From Sulfuritalea sp. (GTDB lineage: Bacteria; Pseudomonadota; Gammaproteobacteria; Burkholderiales; Rhodocyclaceae): 17,699 nucleotides of DNA. Below the pieces are notes generated by a model. It was not told the DNA's origin. It searched no databases and saw nothing but the letters and a program-made list of their open reading frames with translations. The DNA lies in contig JADJQA010000067.1 of the NCBI GenBank assembly GCA_016712985.1, positions 1-17,699 on the forward strand. The letters are read 5' to 3'. The first letter of the stretch is position 1; every line of letters begins with the position of its first letter. Both the position numbers and the translations under genes were made by a program. Positions 15,572 through 17,699 of this stretch are shown here, piece by piece.

Positions 15572-16660
15572 CTACGTATCCCGCGCAGGACGATCGAGCA
15601 ACAAGCGCATCACGCCGCCGGCCAGGTCCAGATCCCGAACAGTGCAACTCAAATCCATTTCCGCGGCAAGCACGATGAGCGCTCCCGCCACGGCGCCGAG
15701 TTGAAATGCATTGCCGTCGGGCCGGACGCTGACGACAAGCTGCAAACCGGACATCCGAGCACCGGGTTCCGGCTGCAACAGCCGCAGCGACAGACCAGCC
15801 TCCGGATCGAACGGCAGACGCAGGCGCAGTTCGCGCCGGATCTGCTCATAATCCTCCACCAGTGACGGCCGCGCTGGTTCTGCGACGTGACTGGCATGCC
15901 GCACGGTTTGCCGCGAGGTTTCCACTCGCGCAAGAAGCGCTTCAATGAGCCCGGCGATGCCCTCGCCGGTCAGCGCGCTGACTGCATGGATTGGCGGTGC
16001 GTTGCGCCACAGCGGAGCCACTGCGCGCAAGGCCTGGCAAGCCAGAGCCGCGCCTGCCATGTCGCTCTTCGTGACCACCAGCAGATCCGCCAGTTCGAGG
16101 ATGCCGGCCTTGATCGCCTGCATCTCGTCGCCAAGACCGGGAGGGAAGGCCACCAGCAGCGAATCGGCCAGCTCCGCAATGTCGATTTCCGACTGGCCGG
16201 TGCCAACGGTTTCAACCACGACAAGATCAAAACCCGCCGCGTCCATCAGATCAACCATTGGACGGGCCGCGCTGGTCACCCCACCCAGACTGCCGCGCGT
16301 GGCTGTCGAGCGGATGAATGAACGACCGTCCGCAGCGGGCTCGCCGATGCGAAACCGGTCGCCCAGCAAAGCCCCGCCCGTCACCGGACTGGACGGGTCG
16401 ACGGCGAGCACGGCCACACTCCGCCCGGTATCCAGCAACTGCTGCAGCATCACACCGACCAGCGTGGACTTGCCTGCTCCCGGCGGCCCGGTGATACCGA
16501 TGACATGGGTCCGGCCGAGATGCGGCGCCAGCCGGGAGAGGATCTCCGCGGCCGAGGTCGGATCCCGTTCGGCGAGTGAAAGGGCGCGCGCCAGGGCCGG
16601 GCGTTCTCCGGCGGCCACGCCCAATACCAGATCATCAAGCGAAAGCCCCATGGTTGCCAC
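15572..16660 (-). CDS. meaB: MeaB/ArgK-type G3E GTPase, chaperone of B12-dependent acyl-CoA mutase
   Basis: Protects and reloads adenosylcobalamin-dependent mutases such as methylmalonyl-CoA mutase. It has 362 residues: P-loop GPPGAGKS (58-65), switch segment AVDPSSPVTGGALLGDR (86-102), Walker B region VVVETVGTGQSE (147-158), and nucleotide-base motif TKSD (197-200), where most relatives have NKAD/NKSD. The C-terminal ~85 residues (from SLVEDYEQIRREL) do not look like the usual helical dimer arm of MeaB and I do not recognise them. Start: GTG 16660 lies just after AGGAGC; ATG 16651 (MGLSLDD) is the alternative. No mutase gene is in the window. It is divergent from the GntR gene, sharing an 84-94-bp control region. 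Confidence 0.88.
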   Translation of the reverse strand: MATMGLSLDDLVLGVAAGERPALARALSLAERDPTSAAEILSRLAPHLGRTHVIGITGPPGAGKSTLVGVMLQQLLDTGRSVAVLAVDPSSPVTGGALLGDRFRIGEPAADGRSFIRSTATRGSLGGVTSAARPMVDLMDAAGFDLVVVETVGTGQSEIDIAELADSLLVAFPPGLGDEMQAIKAGILELADLLVVTKSDMAGAALACQALRAVAPLWRNAPPIHAVSALTGEGIAGLIEALLARVETSRQTVRHASHVAEPARPSLVEDYEQIRRELRLRLPFDPEAGLSLRLLQPEPGARMSGLQLVVSVRPDGNAFQLGAVAGALIVLAAEMDLSCTVRDLDLAGGVMRLLLDRPARDT

Positions 16661-16669
16661 GCGCTCCTA

Positions 16670-16697
16670 TTGACACTGCCGACTCGCCGCGTATACA
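16670..16697 (+). promoter_or_regulatory. Promoter of the GntR gene
   Basis: A consensus -35 TTGACA (16670-16675) and TATACA (16692-16697) with a 16-bp spacer. Transcription would begin near 16704, about 40 nt before ATG 16745. Confidence 0.55.
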
Positions 16698-16726
16698 GTA
16701 TCCCGTATTCCATGACGCGAGCGCAA
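16691..16726 (-). promoter_or_regulatory. Divergent meaB promoter and shared GntR-type operator
   Basis: On the minus strand TTGCGC (16726-16721) and GATACT (16702-16697) are 18 bp apart. Both -10 regions overlap a palindrome cluster: GTATAC (16691-16696) and ATAC-A-GTAT (16693-16701). FCD-type GntR proteins bind short palindromes with such GTA/TAC arms, so one bound dimer could block both genes. The operator role is inferred. Confidence 0.4.
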
Positions 16727-16744
16727 TGGGCATTCGATTCTGCC

Positions 16745-17482
16745 ATGAACACCTCCATCAAACCCCTTGAAAGGCCGGCTGGCTTGGCCGATCGGGTCTA
16801 TCACCAGTTGCGCGACAACATTGGCAACCACCGGATTCGCCCCGGAGAGCGCTTGCAGGAAGTCAGCCTGGCCGCCCAGCTCGCCGTTTCACGCACGCCG
16901 GTGCGTGAGGCCTTGGCGCGCCTCGAAAGCGAAGGCATGATCATCGTCGAGGGACGCGGCTTCGTGGTTCCCGAGCTCACCGATACCGACATCGAGGAAA
17001 TCTACCAGCTTCGCTTTCTGCTGGAGCCGACAGCCGTAAGCAGTGCAGTGGCCGCGATCGGCAGCGCTGCCGACCTGGCGCCGATGTCTTCCGCGATCCA
17101 GGGCGCGACCGCCGCCGAAAAGAGCGGTGACTTCCGCGCCTTCCTCGAAGCCAACAGCCGCTTCCACAATGCCTGGCGCGCCCTGATTCCAAACCGGCGG
17201 ATGTCGAAGCTGCTCGACCAATACGTTGGCCACGTTCGTTTTCTGCGCGTGCTGACGCTCGGTAACGCGGCGGCACGGAAGGCGGCTCTGAACGGCATGA
17301 AGAACATTCATGGCGCATTCAGGAAGCGCGACGCCGAAGCCGCCGCGATGGCAATGCACAAGCATCTGCAGGCTGCCAAGCGCTTCCTCATTGACACCAT
17401 AGAACAGATCCACAAGGACAAACAGGCGGAAAGGTCCAGGCCGGAAGCCCAGGCGTCGCGCATGACGGAGAAATCGATATGA
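16745..17482 (+). CDS. GntR-family regulator, FCD/FadR subgroup
   Basis: A 245-residue regulator. The N-terminal winged helix-turn-helix spans about 12-75: LADRVYHQLRDNI, GERLQEVSLAAQLAVSRTPVREAL, then RLESEGMIIVEGRGFVV. The FCD ligand domain (about 83-220) has EIYQLRFLLEPTAV, SRFHNAWRAL, NIHGAF and AMHKHLQAA, with His141, His189 and His207 as likely metal ligands. The open frame reaches up to 16670, but ATG 16745 lies just before the conserved start and downstream of a good promoter. Its stop overlaps the thiolase start (ATGA), so regulator and first enzyme form one operon and autoregulation is likely. Confidence 0.9.
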   Translation: MNTSIKPLERPAGLADRVYHQLRDNIGNHRIRPGERLQEVSLAAQLAVSRTPVREALARLESEGMIIVEGRGFVVPELTDTDIEEIYQLRFLLEPTAVSSAVAAIGSAADLAPMSSAIQGATAAEKSGDFRAFLEANSRFHNAWRALIPNRRMSKLLDQYVGHVRFLRVLTLGNAAARKAALNGMKNIHGAFRKRDAEAAAMAMHKHLQAAKRFLIDTIEQIHKDKQAERSRPEAQASRMTEKSI

Positions 17483-17699
17483 ACTTCAAGGCAGAGATCC
17501 CCTATGGCGCCTACTGGAGCACACCCTTCGCACGCTGGCAGGGCAGCCTGGCCAACCTGCACAGCATCGAGTTCGCCGCCCACGTCGCACGCCGCGAACT
17601 GGCCAAACGCAAAATCGACCCCCAGGGTTTCGACTATGGCGTGCTGGGTTTCTCCGTGCCGCAACAGCATTCGTTCTACGGCTTGCCCTGGCTGGCCGG
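17479..17699 (+). CDS. Thiolase-family protein, N-terminal part (cut by window edge)
   Basis: The first 73 residues of an acetyl-CoA acetyltransferase-like protein. IPYGAYWSTPFARWQGSLANLH opens the protein, followed by the helix SIEFAAHVARRELAKR and strand VLGFSVPQQHSFYGLPWLA, as in long-chain or acyl-CoA thiolase relatives. The active-site Cys (normally near residue 85-95) lies outside the window, so function as a thiolase cannot be confirmed. The ATG has GGAG 8 nt upstream and overlaps the GntR stop. Confidence 0.75.
   Translation, partial: MNFKAEIPYGAYWSTPFARWQGSLANLHSIEFAAHVARRELAKRKIDPQGFDYGVLGFSVPQQHSFYGLPWLA

Overview
The window looks like a high-GC chromosomal segment of a betaproteobacterium, possibly of the Rhodocyclales type. 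This is inferred from codon use and gene content (TRAP transport, UbiX, a phenylacetate-CoA-ligase-like enzyme, a tungsten-type aldehyde oxidoreductase, MeaB). No rRNA or other marker gene fixes the taxon. I see no tRNA, rRNA or CRISPR array.

Region 1 (about 1-3240) is an accessory, decaying region. It holds two same-strand copies of one RAYT-type (REP-associated tyrosine transposase) element. The first is apparently intact, with a perfect 21-bp inverted terminal repeat. The second has an exact 80-codon in-frame deletion plus a nonsense codon. The second abuts a beheaded HAF-repeat secreted-protein gene, and a frameshifted small gene lies between the two copies.

Region 2 (about 3096-7302) is a minus-strand type I secretion operon. 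Its ABC exporter (HlyB/LapB type, with a C39-like domain lacking the catalytic Cys) is intact. Its HlyD-type adaptor is broken by many single-base indels. A doublet of REP-like palindromes lies between the two genes, and no secreted substrate or outer-membrane partner is visible.

Region 3 (about 7393-15351) looks like a catabolic cluster. It has a UPF0306/YhbP-like flavoprotein; then, on the plus strand, a UbiX flavin prenyltransferase overlapping by ATGA with a PaaK-like aryl-CoA ligase. On the minus strand is a complete TRAP transporter set (DctP, DctQ, and DctM with one frameshift), divergent from a MarR regulator. Next comes an AOR-family enzyme with a C-terminal MoaD/ThiS-like domain ending in Gly-Gly. 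The AOR part seems to have lost two blocks, including the region holding the fourth cluster Cys, while the MoaD-like part has its own Shine-Dalgarno and ATG. I infer uptake and CoA activation of an (aromatic) carboxylate, but no UbiD decarboxylase is in view.

Region 4 (15572-17699) has MeaB (the GTPase chaperone of B12-dependent acyl-CoA mutases) divergent from a GntR/FCD regulator. The regulator overlaps by ATGA with the start of a thiolase-family gene cut by the window edge. This suggests an acyl-CoA pathway continuing to the right. The frequency of broken genes (HlyD, DctM, AOR) raises the question of local assembly error versus real decay, and it differs by gene: HlyD looks like indel-only noise, whereas the AOR lesions are large deletions.
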